A stretch of DNA of 64,000 nucleotides from Ostrinia nubilalis (GCF_963855985.1 NC_087095.1:2738001-2802000); one strand, 5' to 3'; positions 51,974 through 62,404 are shown, counted from the stretch's first letter. Program-made: numbers and translations. The notes: generated from the sequence alone by a model not told the origin.

Positions 51974-54049
51974 TTAATCAGTTGCAGTTGAAGGGCCAGC
52001 GCCTGCGTCCCTATCATCAACAGAAGGCACCACCTGCGGAGGGCGTTTTATGTTTTTAATAGGCACTTTGGTAGTCCTATCACCTACTTTAATTGGTAAG
52101 ATGTTTCGCTTGGCTTTGCCTACAACCTTTGCTTTTACATAACGTGGTTTGTCTTTGCTTTTACGCTTATTTACGTCTTTTGCAAATATTATGTTTCCTT
52201 CGGAAAACTCTATATCTGTTTCACCACCTTTCTTTTCCCTAATGGTTTCCTTTTTGGCTGTCGTTTTCTGAGCTATGTATTTATATAAGTGCTTTGTACG
52301 TTTCGCATGATCTTGAACTAATTGCTGATAATATTGCTTTTCGAAATTGATTCTAAATGGACTGTCTGAATCTGTATGACCAAAAACTACCTCAAATGGT
52401 GTTAACTCAGTTACAGAGTGGATGGTGTGGTTATATGCCATTACTGAATATGTCATAACTGATGCGGCATCTGTACATCGTCTTTCATATTTAGCCAATC
52501 TATAGATCTCTATAATTGTCGAGTGAAAGCGTTCGATAAGTCCCATAGAATTAGGGTTATTTGGGGTTCCGATGTGAAGTTCAACTTTATGTAAATTTAG
52601 AAATTCTTTCATGAGTTCGTTATTAAATTCGGTTCCTGGATCTGAGCTTATACGTTTTGGAATTCCGTAGAATGAGAAATATTTCATAAGTGCTCTAGTA
52701 ACGTCTGATGTTGATTTGCTAGGTATCTCTATTGCTTGTCCTAATTTGCTGAAGGCGTCAATTAGGGTTAAATATGTGATTCCTTCAATACTGAAGAGAT
52801 CAATGAAAATTTCCTGAAATGGGGAATCTTGAGTTTTAGTTAATTGTAAAAATGGTTTTATGGGTTTCCTATCGTATTTCATTTTACGGCAGGCTTCGCA
52901 AGCGTTAATGATTGCGGAAACTGTTTGTTGCATGTTAGGCCAAAAATGATTTCTACGAATTCTAATCAATGTTTCCTTAATACCACGGTGGCATGTTTTT
53001 CCTTCATGGTATTGGATAACTATTGCTTTTTGTTCACCCTCGTCTTCTATGTAATTTACCCGTTCTGTACACTCGTAAAACTGAACTACATCTTTCTTAA
53101 AAAGTTTAATAATTACGTCTGTGAAAATTCGTCTAAGTTGATCTGATTCAAAATAAATGAAATACTTTGTTTTAGGTTTGATATATTCTTTTAAAAACTG
53201 TTTTACTAATTCTGCATTATTATCAGGTAAATGTACTTCAAGAACCTTTTGCTTATCGCGTGAAAGGTTTTTGACTGAAAGTTCATTATTGAATCGTTCA
53301 AAGACTAATATTTGATTAGGTTTGTTATCGATTGCTTCGTTTAAGATTGGGATGCCTTGTGATTCGGTATCCTTTGCGGAATGAATAGTTTGTGAGTTAT
53401 TTGATTGTTCATCGACACAGTCTGAATTATTTGACGACGGAATCGGATATTCTGAACCTAATTGTCTACTTCCTTCTGAGGATGTAGAGTCGGAAATTAC
53501 TATTGTACTTCCTGATGATAATTTTTCTATTTTCTTTACTACTTTATCAACATGTTTTTGAATACGTTTTTCCTTTTTGCTAACATTTACTTTCATGGAC
53601 TGATTATCTGAATCGATAGCATTTACTTTTATGCGGGATAACGCGTCTGCGTTTGCGTTTTGTTTACTGATTGATTCATTACGGTAATTAGCGGTTGCAC
53701 TAGGCATTCTAACGTTGTCTGTGATTTTTTTGTAATTTAAAATGATTGGAATGCATGCAGTTTTAGTTCTGAGGACTCTATTTTTAATGTCGATTAATGC
53801 TTCCAATTGTTCCAATAAATCTTGTCCAATTACACCATCGTACCATTTGTGTACGTCATATAAATAAAATTTGTGGTATTTTCTGTATTTAAAAGTTGGC
53901 AAAAGAGGGATTTCTATGGTTTTGTTGTGCGTACTTGACGCGTGTGTACTCACAACTTGGAATGTTTCATTTCTTATGAATTCACTGAAATACTGATAGC
54001 CAATACGCGGACTGAAGAACGAACGCATGCTGCCAGTGTCGATCATCAT
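51974..54049 (-). pseudogene. Pol of the endogenous retrovirus: protease plus integrase, reverse transcriptase missing
   Basis: The open frame from the shown Met has 691 residues, but it is already open upstream and overlaps the end of gag (…LPYIYLPELDAR then MMIDTGS), in the minus-one frame relative to gag, as expected for gag-pol frameshifting. The protease DTG is at residues 4-6. By residue 131 the frame is already at NANADALSRI, the very end of the RNase H region. So about 450 residues of reverse transcriptase and RNase H are absent without loss of frame. The integrase follows: HHCC finger at H348, H354, C384, C387; catalytic D417, D470 and E506 (DD35E); then a basic C-terminal part. Integrase looks intact. 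The element cannot copy itself without reverse transcriptase from another source. Confidence 0.9.
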
Positions 54050-54111
54050 GCGAGCATCCAGTTCCGGTAGGTAAATATATGGTAATGTTAATTCCGGATC
54101 GCAATTAATGT

Positions 54112-55362
54112 TTATCTGTTCTGTTCTTTGATGGAGGCTGTTTCGTGAAAATCCTGTTGGAATTCAGTTTCCTGGGTTTCCTCGGGAGTTTCCTCGAAAT
54201 CAGGGTAATACTGTTCGCTGTACATGTTATTATATTCGTCTATAGGGTATTCACAATAATATTGATCGTAATACGACTGTTCTGATTCGTCGTAGTTCAG
54301 ATCATTTAAGTTTGTTTCATTTACGTTGTTTGGTTTTGTAGCCGTACGCATAGACACGTCGGTCAGCTGCATACGTGGCGGCTGGACTTGTTGGGCTTGC
54401 TGAGCACCGAACTGTGGCTTATAGCCGAATTGAGGCGGTTTGTAACCGAATTGCTGAGGAGGATGTCTATAGCCAAACTGCTGGGGCGGTCTATATCCGA
54501 ACTGCTGTGGAGGCCTGTAGCCGAACTGCTGCGGTGGCCTGAAACCTGGTTGATGCGGAGGCTTGAAATAGCCGAATTGTTGTAAAGGTTTATTTCCATA
54601 TTGCTGGAAGGGTTTGTAGCCTTGATTAGGCGGAAGGCCAAATTTAAATTGTGGAGGAATTATCGGTTTGAAAGCATTAGAGCTGACAAAATGAGGCTGA
54701 TTGCCTGAAAATTTCTGTTGAGTTGGCGTAAACGAATTGTTAGGTTTGGGTTGCGAATGCATTTTGCTTCGCATGTTATATTGGTCCATAAAGTTTACTT
54801 CCTCGAGCACAATCGAGAGGGCGGCTTCCAAAGTGGACGGTGCCTTTAGTCTCACAATGCGCACAAGGTTTTCTGGTAAATTATAGAGAAACACGTTTAA
54901 CGCGGTGTTGTTGTATATGGTGATTTTGGCGTGACGGATTGACTCGTCTGCTATGGTGTTTACTTTGGATATAAGCATTGACCTGGTTGATTGCACGCGG
55001 TTGCAAAAGTCTGTGTACGATTCATTCGATCTGATTTTTAGTGATTCTAATTCAATATTAATGCATGCCTCACTACGCGGGTCTCCAAAATGTTGTGTCA
55101 GAATTTCCTTAAGTTCCGACCAGTTTGTTAAATTTTCTTGTTCTGATAACAGTGCTGCTGCATTTTCTGTAAGGCGGCTAGTGATAGCGTGGTACACGTA
55201 TAAATCTTGCTCAACCCCACCTCTATATCTCGATATAACATACTCACATTTTTTAAGGAACAAATTTAGATGTTTTTTGTCACCATTAAAAAATGGAATT
55301 AATCTGAGCATCTCGTTGGGTATTGGCGTGATTTGTACGGATTCGATTTGTGGTGAAGCCAT
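54112..55362 (-). CDS. Gag of the endogenous retrovirus
   Basis: 416 residues, open, ATG at 55360-55362. Residues about 20-200 form a helical capsid-like domain (FFNGDKKHLNLFLKKCEYVI, WSELKEILTQHFGDPR, NVFLYNLPENLVRIV) as in errantivirus Gag, which has no CCHC zinc knuckle. Residues 248-319 are a tandem array of an 8-residue FGYRPPQQ-like unit, likely an RNA-binding or flexible region. The tail (350-400) is acidic and Tyr-rich. No classical slippery heptamer is evident in the overlap with pol. The frame is intact, so the protein could still be made. Confidence 0.88.
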   Translation of the reverse strand: MASPQIESVQITPIPNEMLRLIPFFNGDKKHLNLFLKKCEYVISRYRGGVEQDLYVYHAITSRLTENAAALLSEQENLTNWSELKEILTQHFGDPRSEACINIELESLKIRSNESYTDFCNRVQSTRSMLISKVNTIADESIRHAKITIYNNTALNVFLYNLPENLVRIVRLKAPSTLEAALSIVLEEVNFMDQYNMRSKMHSQPKPNNSFTPTQQKFSGNQPHFVSSNAFKPIIPPQFKFGLPPNQGYKPFQQYGNKPLQQFGYFKPPHQPGFRPPQQFGYRPPQQFGYRPPQQFGYRHPPQQFGYKPPQFGYKPQFGAQQAQQVQPPRMQLTDVSMRTATKPNNVNETNLNDLNYDESEQSYYDQYYCEYPIDEYNNMYSEQYYPDFEETPEETQETEFQQDFHETASIKEQNR

Positions 55363-56042
55363 TTTTACTGAATTTAAATGTATTTAATTGATATGCGCCA
55401 GTCAGAATTTGTAACAGTACTTTACACAATATTCACAATTAAAATATACGTAGTGATTACCGTGTAAAACACACAATAAAATACACAATAAAATACACAG
55501 TAAAAATAAGAGTGGTTATTAATTTAATTGTTCAATTTCGAGAGACAATTAACTTAACAACTTTAATAATTTTTACTTTACACAATAAACTTATTTAATT
55601 CAATACAATTTATTTACTTTATTTCACTTTATTTCACTTTATTTCAATTTATTTACTTTATTTCAATTTATTTACTTTATTTCAATTTATTTTCTTTACT
55701 TTGTTTCAATATTTAATTCACTTAAATCTAAACGAAAAGTGTTAACGATAAAGTTTTATGACGAAAACACAAAATGCGATACCCTGGGAGAAGTTCTATC
55801 CCGGAGTAGCAATATTTCCCTACGATTTAAAAAGCATGAAAATTACACAGAGGATAAGGAGTGGAAGGATTGGCGAAAAGTTCTACTCACCAACCGACCG
55901 TTCTCTGCATACTCGTTCCACCCGTACTTCGATGACAAATTTATTTGGTTCGGCGGATTTATTAGTTTCCCGTAGTATCACGAATTTAAACGGCGGATTT
56001 TGACACCAATCGCGTAAACTTTAGGAAAACTTGCAGCAATAA
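55363..56042 (-). other. 5' leader of the endogenous retrovirus
   Basis: About 680 bp between PBS and gag. 55600-55700 is a tandem array of TTTATTTCA/TTTATTTAC-type units, very AT-rich. Open frames near 55740-56000 on the plus strand are antisense and not genes. Splice donor for env is expected here but cannot be pinned down. Confidence 0.7.
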
Positions 56043-56060
56043 ATCCGAACGGCTGCGCCA
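56043..56060 (-). other. Primer binding site
   Basis: The minus strand reads TGGCGCAGCCGTTCGGAT starting on the last base of the 5' LTR, complementary to a tRNA 3' end (CCA). The TGGCGCAG start is shared with other errantiviruses. The tRNA species is not determined. Confidence 0.8.
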
Positions 56061-56327
56061 GTCAGATTTCGGGAGCGGGGTGGAAGCTTTTTAAAAAGGA
56101 TTATATTTAATTAAACTAAGTGATCACGTCCTCGCCGAGTTGGAGGCGATTTAATAATGATTTAATATTGTGGCCGATCGCAGTCGTCCAGTACGGTGTT
56201 TACAATTTAGTTCTGCTGACACATCTCTTATGTGAATAACAATTCTACGAATGCTTACACTGTAGAGCGGAAAGTGATGACTTATCTTGTTTAGTCTAGA
56301 GCAGAGGGAGCTGACGGATGCATAACT
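56060..56327 (-). repeat. 5' LTR of the endogenous retrovirus
   Basis: 268 bp, no difference seen from 50454-50721. Carries the promoter of the element on the minus strand. Confidence 0.93.
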
Positions 56328-56331
56328 ATCT

Positions 56332-57129
56332 TGACTATGAACCTCTTCAATATTTTGATAAATATGGATCTTCTGCGTATTGTTGCAAGTTATTTCCATT
56401 TATATTTTCATAATTGTACGGTTGTTTTTATAGAATCACAAAAACAATAATGCTGGTACTCACTTATTTATTATCAGCAAAGATTATTTTGTCAAAAAAC
56501 AACGACGAAATTAATTTGTCACTAGCCATCGTTACTCGAGGTAGAATAATTTCTATGAACCTAAATTAGAACACCAAAGTTTTCTTGTGTATTTTTGCTC
56601 TTCTAACGGAGACACATAATAAGTAAAGAAAAAGCCCTTGACATCCTTTATTTGGCTACATTTTCCCACGACTTTCCACGTGTCTACGTCAAAAATATTT
56701 CCTCCAAAATTAAAGAGTCGGCAATAATTCTCGTATCTTGTCGTCCATCTTGAAAAAGCTCAAACTATTCCTCAAAGCTTGGGGACACAAATGAGATTAG
56801 CCAGAAATTGTATAAGCCTTGACACGGGCTGTAGTCGAGGATATAAGATAATGTGTACCTTTGTTACATCTGAGCTTTTGACTTTGGACTTTGAGACCTT
56901 TAGCTTAAGGTGTGGTGTAAGTTTTGAGATAGACGCCATAGCTTTAAAATAATTCACAAATATAAATTAAACTTACTATAACTATCTACTCATTTTAGTT
57001 CGTTTAGTTTGGGAGTCGAACCTTAACATCGAACTCCTCCTATGTTCTTCTGATTAATTTCGTTGCGGGTTCAATGACTTTATCTTTCCCCCGGGACAAA
57101 CTTGACCTCCACTGGTTGGGTTTTTATTG
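56332..57129. other. Right flank of the endogenous retrovirus, noncoding
   Basis: No gene or named repeat is recognised; AT-rich to 57000. Confidence 0.3.
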
Positions 57130-57270
57130 GCGGTCAAGCTGTAGATTCTGGCTACTCAGGTGTTGCAGCAATGGGAAGGAGAGGTGGGAATAGTCTCACG
57201 TTGCGCTTTCCGATACGTGGCCTCCACTCCAGAATCTTACTGCCCCAACGGCCGTCAAAAATTTTGCTTA
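57130..57270 (-). mobile_element. RTE LINE 3' stub
   Basis: CCGATACGTGGCCTCCACTCC, AGAATCTTACTGCCCCAACGG and CCGTCA match the RTE coding tail in inverse, as in 61795-62070. Confidence 0.6.
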
Positions 57271-57855
57271 CCTCACACGAAAATAGTTTTTATATACCCT
57301 TTCTTCTTTCCTGTAATTTTTATGTAACTTCCAATTGGTCAAACCTCCCACTCCTATCGCTCGCACCACCACCGAAACCAAGCAGGCGTGGTACGAATCC
57401 CGTCGGTAAATCTCGTAAAAAGGATTTGCCCCTTGTACTCACACCGATTTACAGTCACAGCGGCTCCATCTACAGCCGCATCAGTGTACTTCGTGGGTGA
57501 CAGGGAAGGTTTTCTTTTACGAATTTGGCGTATTTTTACAGTTGTGTCGTATTTTTACGCATTCTGCACTGTGTGAACTTCAATTACGAGCTGCGTTCGC
57601 AACTTTGTAGGATTTGATATTGTTTCCATACCAATGTGCAGGCCAGTGAGTGCACAGTATGGAATGGGTAAAAGAGAAAGAATAATAACAAAACAATCGA
57701 GTAGGTAAACACTTTTCTCTGCTAACATAATAATCGCGATTATTAATTGTCAGGTAAATAAAGTTGTTTCGTATTATTTGTCAACTTTTGTCGGCTTCAA
57801 TGTTTGGCAATACCTAGTCTGATGCCGCGTATTTTCTAAAACATTTGTTCTTTCG
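57271..57855. other. Noncoding stretch
   Basis: 57355-57510 is GC-richer (GCTCGCACCACCACCGAAAC) without a recognised product. Nothing else. Confidence 0.3.
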
Positions 57856-57905
57856 TTTCAGTCAAATGACCACTGCTGGACAAAGGCCTCCCTAAGGATT
57901 TCCAC
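57856..57905 (-). mobile_element. RTE LINE 3' scrap
   Basis: GTTTCAGTCAAATGACCACTG then GGACAAAGGCCTCCC; last bases of the element only. Confidence 0.6.
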
Positions 57906-58351
57906 AAAATTCTAATACATTATTGTACTCAACACAGTCTTCGATTTCATTTAACCCTTCAAAAAATAAGCCGAGCTGCACCTTTTAACGATAACAACGA
58001 TAGTTATAAGCCGTTTTTGCCTTCAATCTAGCCTCGCGGTTTATTTTTGCTCGTTAGCAATTTAACGATGTTTTCATGAGATTAATTAATCTCATTTAGT
58101 AAGGTTTCACAGACACTTCTAAGAAGGTTGGTAATTCTGATATCTACTTTTACTACTAATTGGATTAGGTACTAAGTATATGAAATTCCTAGATAAAGGT
58201 AAGCATTTTGCGATGGTTCCGTCCGTACAAGTACCTACCTATCGTATTCTGTCACAATCTTGAGTCTCTTTCTCTTATAGTCGTATAGTTTAACCTCTTG
58301 ACTTCTTTTTGTTACCAATAATTTACTGCGCGCGAATAAGTAGTGTTGTTG
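57906..58351. other. Noncoding stretch
   Basis: AT-rich; nothing recognised. Confidence 0.3.
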
Positions 58352-58503
58352 TTTTAAACTTTCATGGTCACTAGCATTAAAGTAATGATTAACGGGATTG
58401 CTACCATGTACGTACATACCAGCTACTCCGTGATCATGGCGCTTGCAACAGTGCCGAAATATCGGAGGCTCGTAAATAAGGTACATGCTAGCAATCCCGT
58501 TAA
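58352..58503. mobile_element. MITE, AACGGGATTGCTACCATG family
   Basis: ATTAACGGGATTGCTACCATG and GTACATGCTAGCAATCCCGTTAA are inverted. The inner GTGCCGAAATATCGGAGGC is a common moth MITE word. Relatives at 26697-26815 and 7118-7170. Confidence 0.7.
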
Positions 58504-58517
58504 TAATTAATTACTCT

Positions 58518-58575
58518 TCGTTCGTTTCAGCCAAATGACGTCCACTGCTGGACAAAGGCCTCCCCCAAGGTTTTA
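58518..58575 (-). mobile_element. RTE LINE 3' scrap
   Basis: TTCGTTTCAGCCAAATGACG, CCACTGCTGGACAAAGG, CCTCCCCCAAGG, directly after the MITE. Confidence 0.65.
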
Positions 58576-58734
58576 CTCTTATAAAGTGTTATTTAGGATC
58601 CTACTCTCCTAATCGAGTGTCAGTCAGACAAAAATACCGCCAATAACACTCATTTCAGCTACCTCCAGTCAATTATTTGTTATCTCTAAATCACTCAACG
58701 AGGGCTGGCCCTCACCTACGGCCGAGTAATAAGC

Positions 58735-58890
58735 CGTATCGTGGTTAATGAGAAAAATAATGGGCACCTTTATCTCACACCGCCGCGGGTGTTATCGCGG
58801 CCGCCAGCCCGGTGTTATCCAGCTTTGCGGCTGTGAACGTGTTAATGAGTGTTTCTTTTGCTAGGGCTGGTCAATTTTTTTACCCGACTG
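58735..58890 (+). repeat. Local direct repeat, unit 1 (AATGAGAAAAATAATGG)
   Basis: CACCTTTATCTCACACCGCC, GCGGGTGTTATCGCGG, GGTGTTATCCAGCTTTGCGG and CTGTGAACGTGTTAATGAGTG, then GCTAGGGCTGGT. About 90% similar to unit 2 at 59100-59245. Confidence 0.75.
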
Positions 58891-59099
58891 CGCCAGAAGG
58901 TGGGTTATTTCTAACGCAAAATTGCAGGGTTAAAATGTTATAGTGAAGTGCGAATAACTACTTATTTAAGGCGCTATCGTCAGCTGCTTCCTGCGGCCTG
59001 CTCAAGAATAGATTTACTAATAAAACTTACACGAGCGTTGAACACTTGTTTACAGTGACGTTTAGTATAGAAATGTCGTTTAAAACTACTGTAGACGTA

Positions 59100-59245
59100 T
59101 CCTGGTTAGTGAAAAAATAATGGACACCTTTATCTCACACTGCCGCGGGCGGTATCGCGGGCGGCAGACCAGTGTTATCCAGCTTTGCGGCTGTGAACGT
59201 GTTAATGAGTGTTTTCTTTCGCTAGGGCTGGTAATTTTTTTTTTT
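59100..59245 (+). repeat. Local direct repeat, unit 2
   Basis: Same order of blocks as unit 1, 362 bp downstream. The spacer (59017-59085) holds another repeat shared with 39055-39125. Confidence 0.75.
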
Positions 59246-59309
59246 AATGCCAAAATTGCAGGGCTTGAAGACTAAAATGTAAGGAAAATGACTGCTAATT
59301 AAAAGTTTT

Positions 59310-59452
59310 CCCGTATTCACAAACATTACTATGAGGTTTCGCGCGTGGACGCACGGGGTGACACACGAACCACAGAGCTCTATTTAACGCTGTGAGTCGC
59401 TGTGCGTTTGATTTGCTGCTTCACTTAAGCAAATATCGTGTATGAATACGGG
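59310..59452. mobile_element. MITE with CCCGTATTCA ends
   Basis: CCCGTATTCACAAACATTACT at left and TATGAATACGGG at right; the GCGCGTGGACGCACGG/GCGCAC core is typical of a common moth MITE. Confidence 0.6.
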
Positions 59453-59897
59453 CGTAGCTCCTAGATGATATAAAATATCTGTCTGTGAGAAAACCGTAAA
59501 GAAATAAATATTAAAACTCATTTTCGGAAGTGTTTTAACTGCTTGTTATTTCTAAGAATAACCTTTGCGTAGGAAGTTAAACAAAAGGCTTAGATTCGAT
59601 TACAGATTTCAGAAATCTAATCTGTGCTTAATCTGTTTAGACTTTAGACAAACTATTAATAGCTAGTTATTTTAGAGTAAAAATAAAGTGGGCCAATGGT
59701 CGTTTACGTAAAATCATGAAGATTAGAAATTACAGGAGTGAGTTAATTTTATTTTGACCTTACCTGGACTGGACTACAAACTTTAAAAAGTAGTATTACG
59801 AATTATTTTTTGAAATAGTTTTTAACGTACGATTTGGAGACACAAGTTTCCTATTGGTTTTCAAGTAGCCATAAAAGCATTTTAAGAAATTTTTAAA
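59453..59897. other. Noncoding stretch
   Basis: A small inverted pair (TCTAATCTGTGCTTAATCTG region) near 59600; no gene. Confidence 0.3.
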
Positions 59898-60088
59898 TCT
59901 ACTATATAAAAATAAGTCGGGTTTTCCTCCCTGACGCTATAACTCCAGAACGCACGAACCGATTTCCACGGTTTTGCATTCATTGGAAAGGTCTCGGGCT
60001 CCGTGAGGTTTGTAGCAAAGAAAATTCAGGAAAAATTTAAAGGGGATAAAACGGGATCCACGCGTACGAAGTCGCGGGCGGCCGCTAG
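59898..60088 (+). mobile_element. Helitron-like element, second family
   Basis: TCTACTATATAAAAATAAGTC start, GCACGAACCGATTTCCACGG, GATCCACGCGTACGAAGTCG and GCGGGCGGCCGCTAG end, set between A and T. Same family as 11238-11405. Confidence 0.75.
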
Positions 60089-60474
60089 TATTGTATAAAG
60101 TTAAGTATTTGTGATTTAAAAATCTAAGACAACTAATTACAATTTTCTTTATCGTTGACATAAGAGGCTATAAAATAAGCATTTCTTTTCCCGGAAAACT
60201 GGTCACATACAAGATAGAAGATACAAAAACATTTAAATGTTATCATCTCTATTTCCTCAAAGAAACCCGTATCAAATAGGTACTTAGGTACTTGATTTTT
60301 AAAGCAAGCTGATTCGCAGAATTAGCCTGTGTCAATACTGTGAGACAAACGTCCAATACATTACACTTGCGTTCCAAGAACTATCGGATTCAGAAGGTTA
60401 CCAACCGAAGACACGTTGTCGATGTTACCAGAAAAATATGAATTTAGTAATAGGGATGATGACTGGGTAATGAA
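60089..60474. other. Noncoding stretch
   Basis: Nothing recognised. Confidence 0.3.
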
Positions 60475-60745
60475 ATCGAAATTCTATTTAGTCCGTCAGA
60501 CAGATAATAAAAAAATATTGGACTCATAAAATATTTTTGTTTTTTTTTTCATAATCGAATAATTACAGTATTATATTGAGTTGAAATGTCGCGTGACGTC
60601 ACTTTTGAGTAAAAATTCTATTCAAGCGTGACGTATCGCGCCATTTCAAATGTAGCACTGTTATTATTAAAATAAGAAAGAAAATAAAAAATATGAGTCT
60701 AATATTTTCTAATTATCTGTCTGACGGATAAATAATTGAAATTTT
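60475..60745. mobile_element. MITE with GAAATTCTATTTAGTCCGTCAGAC ends
   Basis: CGAAATTCTATTTAGTCCGTC and AGACAGATAATAAAAAAATAT are mirrored by AATATTTTCTAATTATCTGTC and TGACGGATAAATAATTG. The core has two GTGACGT words in GCGTGACGTCAC and GCGTGACGTATCGCG. Confidence 0.7.
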
Positions 60746-61661
60746 GTGATCTAGCCTATTTTATGCAATTCCTAAATAACGATCGGAAATGTTATTACAT
60801 TTGGAATGTCCATGGGTACAGTGGGTATTGTAGAGTGGGGAGAGCGCGTATAAATAAGTTTTCTAGCAGAAGTACTTTGCTTCTTGGCCAGTTTAAGTAT
60901 TACAAAAATCCGTCAAGTGAGAATTACGCAATCTTGTAGGTATGTAAATATTGCCTCCATACATGTTATACATCGATATAAGTCACGAACAGTAGTTCAC
61001 AACATTTTAGATATTTTACAAATTTCCTAAATACCTACCTAGTTATACACGAAATTTTTTACATTTCCTAGGCATTTTTATGCAGTTCCTAATATCCTAC
61101 TTTTCAGGTAACAGATGTAATACACAAAATCAATCACAACAAAAAGCGTCCTTTTGTCACTGTATCACGTATCACGCTGTCATTCTGTCACTCGATACTC
61201 GGAATCGAATCACATCGTTACGGTACGTGTCATTCCGCGATACAGCGGAAGAATTGGCGTCAATTTTCAGGTGGGTTGGCTTGTCGCCGATTTGAATATT
61301 TCTTTGGCGTTTTCCCTTTGTAACACGAGTGATTTTTTATTTAGGTGAATACGATACTTAAGGATTCTATTATCCTCTTATTTATGAAATAGTGCTGTAG
61401 CTTTTTTTATTTATTTTATTCATAAAATCATTTTACACAAATGTTTTATGTAGGTAAGTTTGTGAGTTGGTTTATAAGAAGTAATCTTTGAAAATACTGA
61501 ACCAATTTTGAAAATTCTTTCATCAATAGAAAGCCCCATTATTCCTGGGTGTACAATATATGACAGACCGGAATTCACACGTGAAAAGCCGCGGGCAAAA
61601 GCTAAGTGAGTAAAATCCCGTAAGTATCAAAGCACTACTTACTCCCTTCCATTACTGAAGG
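60746..61661. other. Noncoding stretch with a degraded Helitron-like scrap at 61530-61606
   Basis: CATCAATAGAAAGCCCCATTA and GTGAAAAGCCGCGGGCAAAAG, then CTAAG, mark a decayed Helitron-like 3' end. 61140-61270 has coding-like composition with no product recognised. Confidence 0.35.
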
Positions 61662-61797
61662 TTGCAGGTTCAAACTAATTTTGACAGCGCATTAACAACA
61701 TAAAAGCCCCGATCGTCGGTCATCAGTGATGAGAGTGCATGAACAATCAATAGCATTAACAGCAATGAGATTAAACTGAAAGTAGGTAATTAAGTCG
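61662..61797 (+). repeat. Diverged local direct repeat, unit 1
   Basis: GTTCAAACTAATTTTGACAGC, CATAAAAGCCCCGATCGTCG, GAACAATCAATAGCATTAAC and GTAATTAAG occur in the same order at 62275-62404. Confidence 0.65.
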
Positions 61798-62070
61798 CTG
61801 ACATAGCCCGACGGACTAGCAAGCTGAAGTGGCAATGGGCAGGGCACATAGTACGCAGAACTGACGGCCGATGGGGCAGCAAGGTTCTGGAGTGGAGGCC
61901 GCGTAGCGGAAAACGCAGCGTGGGACGTCCACCCACAAGGTGGACCGACGACATCATATCAAGGTAGCAGGAAGGCGCTGGACGCAGGCCGCTCCCACCC
62001 GGGCAACAAGAAAAGCATTGGGGAGGCCTATGTTCAACAGTGGGCGTCCTATGGCTGAGATGATGATGAT
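61795..62070 (+). mobile_element. RTE LINE 3' end with ATG-repeat tail
   Basis: Encodes an IARRTSKLKWQWAGHIVRRT-type segment, then DGRWGSKVLEWRPRSG and SVGRPPTRWTDDI, ending TATGGCTGAGATGATGATGATG. It is the most complete plus-strand copy. Confidence 0.8.
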
Positions 62071-62274
62071 GACGAATTAAGTGCAAGCAAAAACTAAAAT
62101 GGCTTTTTATGGAAGCTTCATACCATCTATGCCAGACCTAAGGCCAGACCGATATTCACGCGGGAGAAATCGCAGTAAAAAGCAAGTAATTAACAAGAAG
62201 CATTTTTTTAACATTAAAAATTCAATTTTTATGGACAACGCACAATTAAGTAAACCAGCCACCAAACGCAATGT

Positions 62275-62404
62275 TACTACAGGCTCAATCTAATTTTGTC
62301 AGCACATTAAACAGCATAAAAGCCCCGATCGTCGTTGAACAATCAATGGCATTAACATTTATGGGTGCATTGCGATGACGCGATTAAGCTCCAAGTAATT
62401 AAGC
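62275..62404 (+). repeat. Diverged local direct repeat, unit 2
   Basis: Second unit, 613 bp from unit 1; the RTE stub inserted between or at the end of unit 1 after the duplication. Confidence 0.65.

Larger units (their letters stand above)
50454..56327 (-). mobile_element. Gypsy/errantivirus-type endogenous retrovirus, internally deleted
   Basis: A 5874-bp element on the minus strand with 268-bp LTRs at both ends that show no difference by eye. ATCT is duplicated immediately outside (50450-50453, 56328-56331). Order in the reading direction: 5' LTR, PBS, AT-rich leader, gag, pol (minus one frame relative to gag), env, PPT, 3' LTR. LTRs that begin AGTT, a 4-bp duplication, gag without zinc knuckles and a third env frame are errantivirus traits. 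Intact errantiviruses are about 7-7.5 kb. This copy lacks reverse transcriptase and most of RNase H, and its env is N-terminally short. All three remaining frames are uninterrupted, so the insertion is young. Confidence 0.92.

Noticed and set aside
54112..54180. Slippery heptamer for gag-pol frameshifting
   Set aside because: The overlap and the minus-one frame are clear, but no X-XXY-YYZ heptamer in the gag frame was found, so no site is reported.
54363..54641. Overlapping frames rich in Ser/His and Leu/Arg opposite or across gag
   Set aside because: They are shadow frames produced by the repetitive octapeptide-coding DNA of gag.
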